This document shows positions 1 to 4,565 of a stretch of DNA of 6,929 nt, one piece after another; position 1 is the stretch's first letter; the number at the start of each line of letters is the position of its first letter. The translations under genes were made by a program, and so were the position numbers. The DNA comes from Gammaproteobacteria bacterium (GTDB taxonomy: Bacteria; Pseudomonadota; Gammaproteobacteria; Steroidobacterales; Rariloculaceae), in assembly GCA_016927175.1 (NCBI GenBank), contig JAFGNC010000160.1, positions 1-6,929 of the forward strand, in the 5' to 3' direction. The notes beneath the pieces were generated by a model. It did no database searches, was not told the origin of the DNA, and worked only from the letters and a program-made list of their open reading frames with translations.

Positions 1-944
1 AGGACGCCGTCTGCGCCATGTTCCGCGGACACGGTGATATGCCCGCCCTCGGGCGTGTGCTGGGCAGCGATGCCCAGAAGCGTTTCGAGCACGCGCAGGA
101 TTCTGTCCTGATCGACGTCGACACGCGGCAGCTCGATGTTTGCGTCGAGTGTCACGTTGAGGCCCTTCTCGACCGTGAGCGGGTCGAACCTCTTACGGGC
201 TTTCGCCAGCAGGATGGAAGCCGGAACACTCTCGAGCGTCAGCATAGAGCTTGCGGCCGCAACGGCGAGACCGACGTCCATGAGATCGTCGGTAAGGCGG
301 GCCAGGCGCTCGGCCGATTCGGAGATCGACACGGCAGCGGCCCGAGCGGCGCCACCGCCCTCCTGGTCCGCTGTCAGAGGCTCCAGCGCGTCTGCACTCA
401 GCACGAGCTCGGCAAGCGGACTGCGCAGCCCCTGCGAGACGGAGGCAAGAAGCTCGCCGCGCTCGCGCAGAGCGGTGCGCAGGGCCGCCTGCAGCCGGTG
501 CCGTTGCGCCTCGTTCTCGGCAAGAAGCTTTGCCTGTTCGCGCTCTCGAGCCTTGCGCGCCGACACGTCCCTGACGAACGCCTGCCACCGACCGGCCCCG
601 ATCATCCTCGTGCGCACCTCGACCGGCAACCAAACGTCCTCCCTGCAGCGCAGCGACCACTCGCCGATGCACGTTTCGCCGCGTTGCATCCGCGTTTTCC
701 ATTCCGGCAACCGCCGGTGGTCGTCCGCGGAAAGGAACTCCGCTACCCGTCTGCCCACGATATCGGTGCGAGATCGACCGAGGAGGCGGCAGCCCGCCTC
801 GTTGACGTAGGCCCACCGATCCTGCGAATCGGCGACAAGAATGGGATCCGGGGCAAAGTCTACGATCGATTGTAGGTCTGCCTGGTTCATCAGATGAATC
901 TTCACCGCTGGTGGCACATGCACGCGTCTTGATGAACCTAACAT
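1..944 (-). CDS. PAS-domain sensor histidine kinase-like protein with degenerate catalytic motifs (C-terminus beyond left edge)
   Basis: Reading leftwards, the frame encodes a PAS domain (about residues 25-127, containing DFAPDPILVADSQ and a PAC-like end AFVRDVSARKARE). A charged coiled-coil helix follows (about 128-165), then a HisKA-like helix and the beginning of an HATPase domain (DQDRILRVLETLLGIAAQ, then TPEGGHI). Family members sense a signal through PAS, autophosphorylate on the H-box His and pass phosphate to a response regulator. Here the H-box reads SVSQGLRSPL: the expected His is Gln (codon 434-432). The N-box Asn is Ile (codon 71-69). No transmembrane segment is visible, so it is probably cytoplasmic. 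I chose ATG at 944 because a GAGG lies nine bases upstream; ATG at 890, just before the PAS domain, is an alternative with a weaker site. An in-frame stop at 965-963 limits the gene. The G-boxes lie outside the window. Confidence 0.85.
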   Translation of the reverse strand, partial: MLGSSRRVHVPPAVKIHLMNQADLQSIVDFAPDPILVADSQDRWAYVNEAGCRLLGRSRTDIVGRRVAEFLSADDHRRLPEWKTRMQRGETCIGEWSLRCREDVWLPVEVRTRMIGAGRWQAFVRDVSARKAREREQAKLLAENEAQRHRLQAALRTALRERGELLASVSQGLRSPLAELVLSADALEPLTADQEGGGAARAAAVSISESAERLARLTDDLMDVGLAVAAASSMLTLESVPASILLAKARKRFDPLTVEKGLNVTLDANIELPRVDVDQDRILRVLETLLGIAAQHTPEGGHITVSAEHGADGV

Positions 945-1087
945 CGGATTCGCCCTCGGCCTTTACGTGAATCCCGACATAAAGGGCTCCATCGGTTTTC
1001 GGATTGCCGCAATCGGGACCGGAGGTTTTCGGGCTCGGCTCCGCGCAGAGCCGGTCGAGCCTTTTGAACGCGGCAGGGCTTACGCCG
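945..1087 (-). other. Structured intergenic leader between methyltransferase and kinase-like gene
   Basis: These 143 bases hold several inverted repeats: CCTTTA/TAAAGG (960-965 with 980-985), TCCCGA/TCGGGA (972-977 with 1013-1018), GATTG-CCG-CAATC (1002-1014), and a nested hairpin at 1032-1061. The first pairings cannot all form at once because the arms are interleaved. The nested hairpin (GGCTCG/CGAGCC around GCTC/GAGC) could be the 3' end of the methyltransferase transcript, but no T-run follows it on the minus strand. No riboswitch class was recognised, and no strong sigma-70 promoter is evident. Confidence 0.35.
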
Positions 1088-1876
1088 TCACAGGTCCAGC
1101 TTGACCGCGATGCCGACATTGCCGAACGTCGCCCACCTGACGGGTTTGCTCCGGCAGAACTCCGCGAACGCGTTCGGCCGGCCGATCTCGCGAAGGCTGT
1201 GCGATACCAGCACGTCATCCGAGGTCAGAACTCCCCCGATTGGCAGGTGCGCGAATGCGGTCTCGAATTCCCAGTGCATGTGCTCTGCCGTATGCAGACT
1301 GTCGTGATGAAAGTGATCGATCGTCCCGAGCTGGCGGAGCAGCACCGGGAGACGCCTGCGGCTGTCACCGAGAATCAGGCGCCAGCGCTCCTGCAGGCGC
1401 GAGGGCACGAAGAAATCGTGCGGTGGCTCGTATGGATCGCATTCGAGATCGATGCTGTATAGCGTGCCCTCGCCGTTTCGATCGAGCGCATCCAGAATAT
1501 GCGCACTCGATGCTCCATAGAGAACCCCGGTTTCGACGACGACGCGAGGCTTCATTACGCGCACTGCCAGATGCAGCGCTTCGCAGCCGAAAGCCGGAGT
1601 GGTACCGAGCCGATGGGGTCGCTCCCCTCGGTCGAGCCGCCGGCGTCGAGCCCGGAAAGACTCGGCAAACTCGCTTTTCTTGTACTCGCGGTACAGCGTG
1701 TGGGGGTCGGTTCGCGAGGACTCTTCGGTCAGAAATCGTATGACGCGGTTGCGTTCTCGGACCTCTTTACGCCGTGCGATGCGCGCCAACAGAATCAGGC
1801 GCAGTAGAGCGCGCTCCGGGTGACGGAGCGCTTTGGTGGCCGCCTGGAAAGGGGGCGCATGAAATTGGCGCAGCAC
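1088..1876 (-). CDS. Class I SAM-dependent methyltransferase (Methyltransf_24 type)
   Basis: The 262-residue protein has a Rossmann-fold SAM-binding motif, VVVETGVLYGASS (about residues 112-124), an acidic post-motif strand YSIDLE (140-145), LGDSRR (169-174), and the family-typical segment IDHFHHDSLHT followed by GGVLTSDDV (186-222). These match methyltransferases of the Methyltransf_24 / cephalosporin-hydroxylase-like group, many of which act on small molecules or sugars. The substrate cannot be read from sequence. The basic N-terminal 80 residues are helical-looking and not obviously part of the fold. The start is GTG: a near-perfect Shine-Dalgarno GGAGGTGA lies a few bases upstream (about 1887-1880). 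It is on the same strand as, and upstream of, the kinase-like gene, with a 143-base gap, so co-transcription is possible but unproven. Confidence 0.88.
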   Translation of the reverse strand: MLRQFHAPPFQAATKALRHPERALLRLILLARIARRKEVRERNRVIRFLTEESSRTDPHTLYREYKKSEFAESFRARRRRLDRGERPHRLGTTPAFGCEALHLAVRVMKPRVVVETGVLYGASSAHILDALDRNGEGTLYSIDLECDPYEPPHDFFVPSRLQERWRLILGDSRRRLPVLLRQLGTIDHFHHDSLHTAEHMHWEFETAFAHLPIGGVLTSDDVLVSHSLREIGRPNAFAEFCRSKPVRWATFGNVGIAVKLDL

Positions 1877-2133
1877 GAGTCACCTCCGTGTGGTCTGTTC
1901 CGGCCGACACGCGCTCCGTGCATGCCGTTCTGACGCAACCGGCGCTTTCTCCGCCAATGCGGAAGCACCGCTTCCGGTAATACCCTATGTAGCTCGCCTA
2001 CGCAAGCTCAGCGTAAGCGGGCGAGGTCCGCCCGCGAGAAGAGACTCGGCCGGAAGAGTGATCTATGCACGGCCTAACTAACATAGTTCGCGGTAGCATC
2101 CCGTCTGCGCAGTAAGACAGCGCCGACTGCGCG
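1877..2133. other. Divergent intergenic region between methyltransferase and riboswitch
   Basis: No coding gene is supported here. Besides the minus-strand promoter candidate there are overlapping, mutually exclusive stems. CTCGCC-TACGC pairs with GCGTA and GGCGAG (1993-2025), while GCGGGCG-AGGTC-CGCCCGC (2017-2035) uses part of the same bases. A CTATG/CATAG repeat spans 2064-2086. A 7-bp hairpin, GCGCAGT/ACTGCGC (2107-2113 with 2126-2132), sits directly before the riboswitch. The promoter for the riboswitch transcript must lie here on the plus strand, but I see no convincing -35/-10 pair. Confidence 0.4.
1960..2005 (-). promoter_or_regulatory. Candidate sigma-70 promoter with dyad for the methyltransferase gene
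   Basis: On the minus strand, TTGCGT (2005-2000) and TATTAC (1982-1977) are separated by exactly 17 bases, a modest match to -35/-10 boxes (3/6 and 4/6). Immediately downstream of the -10 is a perfect 7-bp dyad, CGGAAGC-ACC-GCTTCCG (1976-1960), lying over the expected transcription start. A second dyad, TACGC/GCGTA (1999-2015), overlaps the -35. The predicted leader is about 90 bases. Box similarity is weak, so this is a candidate only. Confidence 0.35.
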
Positions 2134-2221
2134 ATTGCTGACAAGGGCAAATCCGTCGCGAGGCGGAGACGCAAAGCCACCGATCTGCGGACCACGGGCA
2201 GATAGCGGGGTTACCAGCAGT
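2134..2221 (+). promoter_or_regulatory. Cyclic di-GMP-I riboswitch aptamer (GEMM-I)
   Basis: The aptamer matches the GEMM-I consensus in order. The P1 5' strand ATTGCTG (2134-2140) pairs with CAGCAGT (2215-2221). Next comes AGGGCAAA (2144-2151), then stem TCCGTC/GGCGGA (2152-2157 with 2162-2167) capped by the GNRA tetraloop GCGA. The conserved GACGCAAAGCC follows (2168-2178), then stem ATCTGC/GCAGAT (2183-2188 with 2198-2203), and finally TAGCGGGGTTACC (2203-2215), identical to the Vibrio cholerae Vc2 aptamer as I recall it. The class binds the second messenger c-di-GMP. The G corresponding to Vc2 G20 (here G2146) is kept, favouring c-di-GMP over cGAMP. The third stem is shorter than in Vc2. 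The downstream gene is the lipoprotein at 2358. Confidence 0.93.
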
Positions 2222-2228
2222 GAGTCGG

Positions 2229-2351
2229 GTCGTGCCGGTCCAGGCACGACTGCGGGCCCGTGTTGATTCCCCCGAGCATCCGCCCCTCCCTCGAGCTCGT
2301 CCCCGGGTCGTCGGTTGCGCGAGGCGCGCGGACCGGGTTGAAGGGAATCAA
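2229..2351 (+). promoter_or_regulatory. Probable riboswitch expression platform with Shine-Dalgarno sequestration
   Basis: Just after the aptamer is a perfect 8-bp hairpin, GTCGTGCC/GGCACGAC (2229-2236 with 2243-2250). Further on, TTGATTCCC (2263-2271) is an exact reverse complement of GGGAATCAA (2343-2351), which contains the ribosome-binding region AAGGGAA of the lipoprotein gene. CCCGGGTC (2302-2309) can pair with GACCGGG (2331-2337) inside this closed arm with one bulge. CCCCG (2270-2274), overlapping the anti-SD, can also pair with aptamer bases CGGGG (2206-2210). That gives a plausible ligand-dependent switch between SD exposed and SD covered. No T-run terminator is present, so translational control is favoured. 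The direction of control is inference. Confidence 0.6.
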
Positions 2352-2357
2352 TCGCAA

Positions 2358-3173
2358 ATGACAATTCAAGCGTCGAAAGCGCGGCTCTCAGCTTTGACAG
2401 CCTATTGCATCGTGCTGACCGCGTGCGGTGGTGGCGACGACGGGGCTCCTGCCACCGAGAATCCGCCCGAGCAGCCGCCGACGGCGGAAGAGCCGTCGCC
2501 CGAGGCGCCGTCCGACGAAGTGCCGCCGCCGTCGGTGCCTCCCCCGACGGAGCCGACGGGAAATGAGCCGCCCTCAGCCGTGCTGCCTCCCGATGAGCCG
2601 CCTCCGGCAGAAGTGCCGCCGGCGGAGGTCGAGAACTCTGCACCGACCATCCATGGTTCCCCGGCGGCCGCCGTGCTGTACGACACGTTGTATCAGTTCA
2701 CCCCCGAGGCCGACGACGCCGATGGCGACGTTCTGCATTTCAGTGTCACGAACGCCCCGCCCTGGGCAACCTTCGAGCCGGCGTCCGGCAAGCTCGCGGG
2801 GACGCCGCGAGCGGAGTATATCGGCGCCACGTACGACGATATCGTGATCAGCGTGTCGGACGGCGCTGCGGAAGCGCAGTTGGAAGGATTCTCGATCGGC
2901 GTTCAGGCCTGGGCGGATGGTGCCATCGAGTTGAGCTGGGTTGCGCCGACCGAGAATACGGATGGCTCGCCGCTGACCTACTCGGTCAGCTTCATGATCT
3001 ATTGGGGCACGGAATCCGGCGAGTACCTCAACGAGATCTCCGTACCGGCCGGCCTCGACCGGTACGTCGTCGAGGACCTGGTGCCGAACACCTATTACTT
3101 CGTCGTGACCGCAATCGGCCCCGACGGCGAGGAGAGCGAGTACTCCGAGGAAGCATACGTCACCGTGACGTAG
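2358..3173 (+). CDS. Surface lipoprotein with He_PIG-like Ig domain and fibronectin type III domain
   Basis: The 271-residue product starts with a short basic and hydrophobic signal ending in the lipobox LTAC (lipid-modified Cys23), then GGGDDG. Residues about 31-95 form a Pro/Glu-rich linker. Residues about 95-183 match the putative Ig (He_PIG/cadherin-like) fold: YQFTPEADDADGDVLHF, then PPWATFEPASGKLAGTP and IVISVSDG. Residues about 186-268 form an FN3 domain (IELSWVAPTENTDGSPLTY, IYWGTESGEY, YYFVVTAIGPDGEESEYS). Such modules usually mediate adhesion or carbohydrate and protein contacts at the cell surface; no catalytic site is seen. An in-frame GTG at 2220 would add 46 non-signal-like residues and lies inside the riboswitch, so I chose ATG 2358 (AAGGGA at 2341-2346). 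The c-di-GMP riboswitch upstream points to a role in adhesion or matrix, which is inference. Confidence 0.9.
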   Translation: MTIQASKARLSALTAYCIVLTACGGGDDGAPATENPPEQPPTAEEPSPEAPSDEVPPPSVPPPTEPTGNEPPSAVLPPDEPPPAEVPPAEVENSAPTIHGSPAAAVLYDTLYQFTPEADDADGDVLHFSVTNAPPWATFEPASGKLAGTPRAEYIGATYDDIVISVSDGAAEAQLEGFSIGVQAWADGAIELSWVAPTENTDGSPLTYSVSFMIYWGTESGEYLNEISVPAGLDRYVVEDLVPNTYYFVVTAIGPDGEESEYSEEAYVTVT

Positions 3174-3372
3174 CTCATACCGGTTCCCGCTGCGGGCGCT
3201 GCGGGCGGCCGTAACGCTGGCACCGCCAGAACCGGCTGTCGCCAAAGGAATGGTGCCAGCCGCGCGGGAGCTCTTTTCTGCCGCAGTTCGGCGACACCGG
3301 CGCCAGCGCCGTGAATCCGCCGAATCAAACGCTGCTCGCCCGATACTTCGACTCTGCCGACGAGCGAGTGTC
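3174..3372 (+). other. Intergenic region after lipoprotein gene, with long inverted repeat
   Basis: No gene is seen. A tandem direct repeat of GCTGCGGGC lies at 3189-3197 and 3198-3206. A perfect 9-bp inverted repeat, GCTGGCACC/GGTGCCAGC (3216-3224 with 3252-3260), has a 27-base spacer. A pyrimidine stretch (CTCTTTTCT, about 3271-3279) follows some 10 bases later, so the repeat could be a transcription end for the lipoprotein gene, although the spacing is longer than in a classic intrinsic terminator. The remainder (3280-3372) shows nothing I can name. Confidence 0.35.
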
Positions 3373-3443
3373 GGGGAGAGGTAACACTCCCCTTGCCTTC
3401 AGCGCGCCGAGAAAACGTTCGAATCGGCGCAAAACGGCGCCGT
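3373..3443 (+). promoter_or_regulatory. Candidate upstream activator sites for the sigma-54 promoter
   Basis: Two dyads lie upstream of the -24/-12 promoter. GGGGAG-N8-CTCCCC spans 3373-3392, and GCGCCGA-N13-TCGGCGC spans 3404-3430. A 10-base palindrome, ACGGCGCCGT, sits at 3434-3443. With transcription starting near 3488, the dyads fall at roughly -115 to -96 and -84 to -58, a normal distance for bacterial enhancer-binding proteins of the NtrC type. The protein that binds is unknown, and dyads in GC-rich DNA can be chance. Confidence 0.4.
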
Positions 3444-3461
3444 CACGGGTAAACGGGCTGG

Positions 3462-3477
3462 TGGCACACCAATTGCA
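3462..3477 (+). promoter_or_regulatory. Sigma-54 (RpoN) -24/-12 promoter of the EF-hand gene
   Basis: TGGCAC-ACCAA-TTGCA matches the RpoN consensus (TGGCAC, five bases, TTGCW) at every fixed position. The invariant GG (3463-3464) and GC (3475-3476) are exactly 10 bases apart. Transcription would begin near 3488, giving a leader of about 58 bases before ATG 3546. Sigma-54 promoters require an ATP-dependent enhancer-binding activator, so this gene is probably tightly switched. Confidence 0.8.
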
Positions 3478-3545
3478 CTTCCGGTCCCCGAGGGGAAGCC
3501 GAAGTGCTTTCGTTGATCTGACAAACACACACGGAGAAGTGACAA

Positions 3546-3767
3546 ATGAAGAAACTTTCGATCTCGCTGTTGGCCCTGGGATTCGCCGGTACGGCACTCG
3601 CGCAGGCGCCTTCCTTCGAGGAAGTCGACGCGAACATGGACGGCTCGATCAGCCAGGAAGAGGCTGCGGCGGTTGAGGGGCTCGACTTCGCGACGGCCGA
3701 CACGAACCAGGACGGTTCGCTCGATCAGGCGGAGTACGAAGCGGCATCGGGTGGCGGCGCACAGTAA
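3546..3767 (+). CDS. Small secreted protein with two EF-hands
   Basis: This 73-residue protein has a Sec signal peptide, cleaved probably after ALA at residue 19. The mature part of about 54 residues consists almost entirely of two canonical 12-residue EF-hand loops. Loop 1 is D28-A-N-M-D-G-S-I-S-Q-E-E39; loop 2 is D52-T-N-Q-D-G-S-L-D-Q-A-E63. All expected ligand positions (1, 3, 5, 7, 9, 12) carry suitable residues, with Gly at position 6, so Ca2+ binding is well supported. The mature protein is very acidic and probably periplasmic or extracellular. GGAG lies nine bases before the ATG. It is a single-gene unit: sigma-54 promoter upstream, tandem hairpins downstream. Whether it buffers Ca2+, signals or structures a matrix is unknown. 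Confidence 0.92.
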   Translation: MKKLSISLLALGFAGTALAQAPSFEEVDANMDGSISQEEAAAVEGLDFATADTNQDGSLDQAEYEAASGGGAQ

Positions 3768-3787
3768 GAGCTGCCACTCGCCCCGTC

Positions 3788-3819
3788 GGCGGGCGGAGCC
3801 GGCACAAGGCTCCCCCGCC
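3788..3819 (+). terminator. First tandem hairpin after the EF-hand gene
   Basis: A 12-bp stem (GGCGGG plus GGAGCC, pairing with GGCTCC and CCCGCC) has one bulged C at 3794 and a 7-base loop (3801-3807). It lies 20 bases after the stop codon and is followed by the pyrimidine-rich TCCTCTCCT. It is very stable but has no clean T-run, so it may terminate or protect the 3' end. Confidence 0.5.
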
Positions 3820-3842
3820 TCCTCTCCTGGTCATTGGGTATG

Positions 3843-3878
3843 GGCGCACCGGCTTCGGCCGGTGCGCCGTTCTTGTGC
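3843..3878 (+). terminator. Intrinsic terminator with TTCG tetraloop
   Basis: A perfect 11-bp stem, GGCGCACCGGC/GCCGGTGCGCC (3843-3853 with 3858-3868), is capped by the stable tetraloop TTCG and followed by GTTCTTGTG. It sits about 75 bases after the EF-hand stop codon, in tandem with another hairpin. The tail is only moderately T-rich, but the stem is textbook. Confidence 0.75.
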
Positions 3879-4168
3879 CCGAGCGGCCCGGATCGACCGC
3901 GCCGGCCGCGCCGCGCAAGGTCCGCTTATCGGTATAACGCACGTTCGCGCACGTGCAGCCGCTCCGCATTTTCTTTTTGTGTGATGGCTCTCGCAGCCCT
4001 GCGCGAGCGTTGCCTCTAAAGTCCCGAACCGGTTGAGCGGCTTTGCCCATCTGAGTCCCACAACTCTCCTGGTCGACCTGCCGCTCTCCGGCGCGCCCGG
4101 ACAATAAAAGTCTCCGCGCGAGCTAGGCCGGGCGCGTTTCTCATACGGCGGGGAGCGGGGGAAGCACA
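3879..4168. other. Intergenic region before the small Cys-containing protein gene
   Basis: No gene is supported on either strand. Visible structures are a 6-bp hairpin GCACGT/ACGTGC (3939-3956) followed 12 bases later by a T-rich run (about 3969-3979), an imperfect hairpin at 3987-4008 (GCTC-CGCA with TGCG-GAGC, one mismatch), and the 8-base palindrome AACCGGTT (about 4026-4033). I compared the 3980-4070 segment with fluoride, glycine, SAH and GEMM riboswitches and found no match. No clear promoter was identified for the gene at 4169. Confidence 0.3.
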
Positions 4169-4549
4169 CTGACCACTTTCATCTTCGTAGTGCTGGTCTG
4201 CGTCGTTGCGGTTGCGGCCCTCTTCTTCTACTCGCGCGAGAAGGAAAAGCCCTCGACGACTGCGTCGCGGCACGCCGATCGATCGGAGCGCCAGTATGCG
4301 GGCGTCGCGATCAAGCCCGGCAGAAACGCGTGCGAGGCCGCCGAGAGCCTGCGCGGCAGGAAGCTGCTCGTCGGCGAAGCGCCGCCGCTGCCATTGAGCG
4401 GCTGCACGAGTGATCACTGCAGCTGCGTTTTCCGCAAGTTCGATGATCGACGCGCGGGCGAAGCGCGCCGATGGTCCGACGTCGGCATCGACGCGGCTCT
4501 GTACGCCGGCGACGAACGGCGGGCTCAGGACGACCGCAGGAACGGCTGA
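4169..4549 (+). CDS. Small single-pass membrane protein with conserved-looking Cys cluster, function unknown
   Basis: The product is about 126 residues, with an N-terminal membrane segment (TTFIFVVLVCVVAVAALFFY) and then a charged soluble part. That part has IKPGRNACEAAESLRGRKLLVGEAPPLPL, then Cys79, Cys84 and Cys86 (GCTSDHCSC), and a DDRR-x-GEARR end. With Cys55 this makes four cysteines outside the membrane. The layout resembles small uncharacterised proteins of gammaproteobacteria; I know no function, and metal binding or disulfides are guesses. Start choice: GTG at 4190 would leave only 13 hydrophobic residues. CTG at 4169 restores a full 20-residue membrane span and has GGGGA seven bases upstream. 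No ATG, GTG or TTG lies between the in-frame TAG at 4124 and 4190. The stop is 8 bases from the convergent transporter gene. Confidence 0.7.
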   Translation: MTTFIFVVLVCVVAVAALFFYSREKEKPSTTASRHADRSERQYAGVAIKPGRNACEAAESLRGRKLLVGEAPPLPLSGCTSDHCSCVFRKFDDRRAGEARRWSDVGIDAALYAGDERRAQDDRRNG

Positions 4550-4565
4550 GGCGGCCGTTACCGCC
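4541..4565. terminator. Hairpin across the convergent stop codons
   Basis: AACGGC/GCCGTT (4541-4546 with 4554-4559) forms a perfect 6-bp stem with a 7-base loop spanning both stop codons. GGCGG/CCGCC (4550-4554 with 4561-4565) is an alternative. Neither is followed by a T-run on either strand, so any role as a bidirectional terminator is tentative. Confidence 0.3.

Noticed and set aside
18..875. Long plus-strand open frame opposite the kinase-like gene
   Set aside because: It has no recognisable domain and low-complexity Arg-rich composition, and it is the antisense shadow of a clear PAS/HisKA frame on the minus strand.
910..930. TGGCAC resembling a sigma-54 -24 element
   Set aside because: No GC at the required 10-base spacing and no TTGC follow it.
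193..1218. Long minus-strand open frame across the kinase-like gene and its leader
   Set aside because: It is an out-of-frame reading of the kinase-like gene and crosses the intergenic region, with no domain signal.
2071..2078. GCCTAAC resembling an integron attC core
   Set aside because: No matching GTTRRRY partner or cassette structure is present; a 7-base match is easily chance.
2144..2151. Possibility that the riboswitch senses cGAMP instead of c-di-GMP
   Set aside because: The position aligned to Vc2 G20 is G (2146); cGAMP-preferring variants carry A there. The alignment was done by eye, so this is not absolute.
2220..2357. N-terminal extension of the lipoprotein from GTG 2220
   Set aside because: It would begin inside the riboswitch P1 and bury the lipoprotein signal peptide behind 46 charged residues.
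2574..3245. Minus-strand open frame opposite the lipoprotein gene
   Set aside because: It is antisense to well-supported He_PIG and FN3 domains and has no domain of its own.
3981..4070. Possible fluoride- or other riboswitch-like segment (GATGGC, paired GC stems)
   Set aside because: The conserved blocks of the fluoride, glycine, SAH and GEMM classes are missing.
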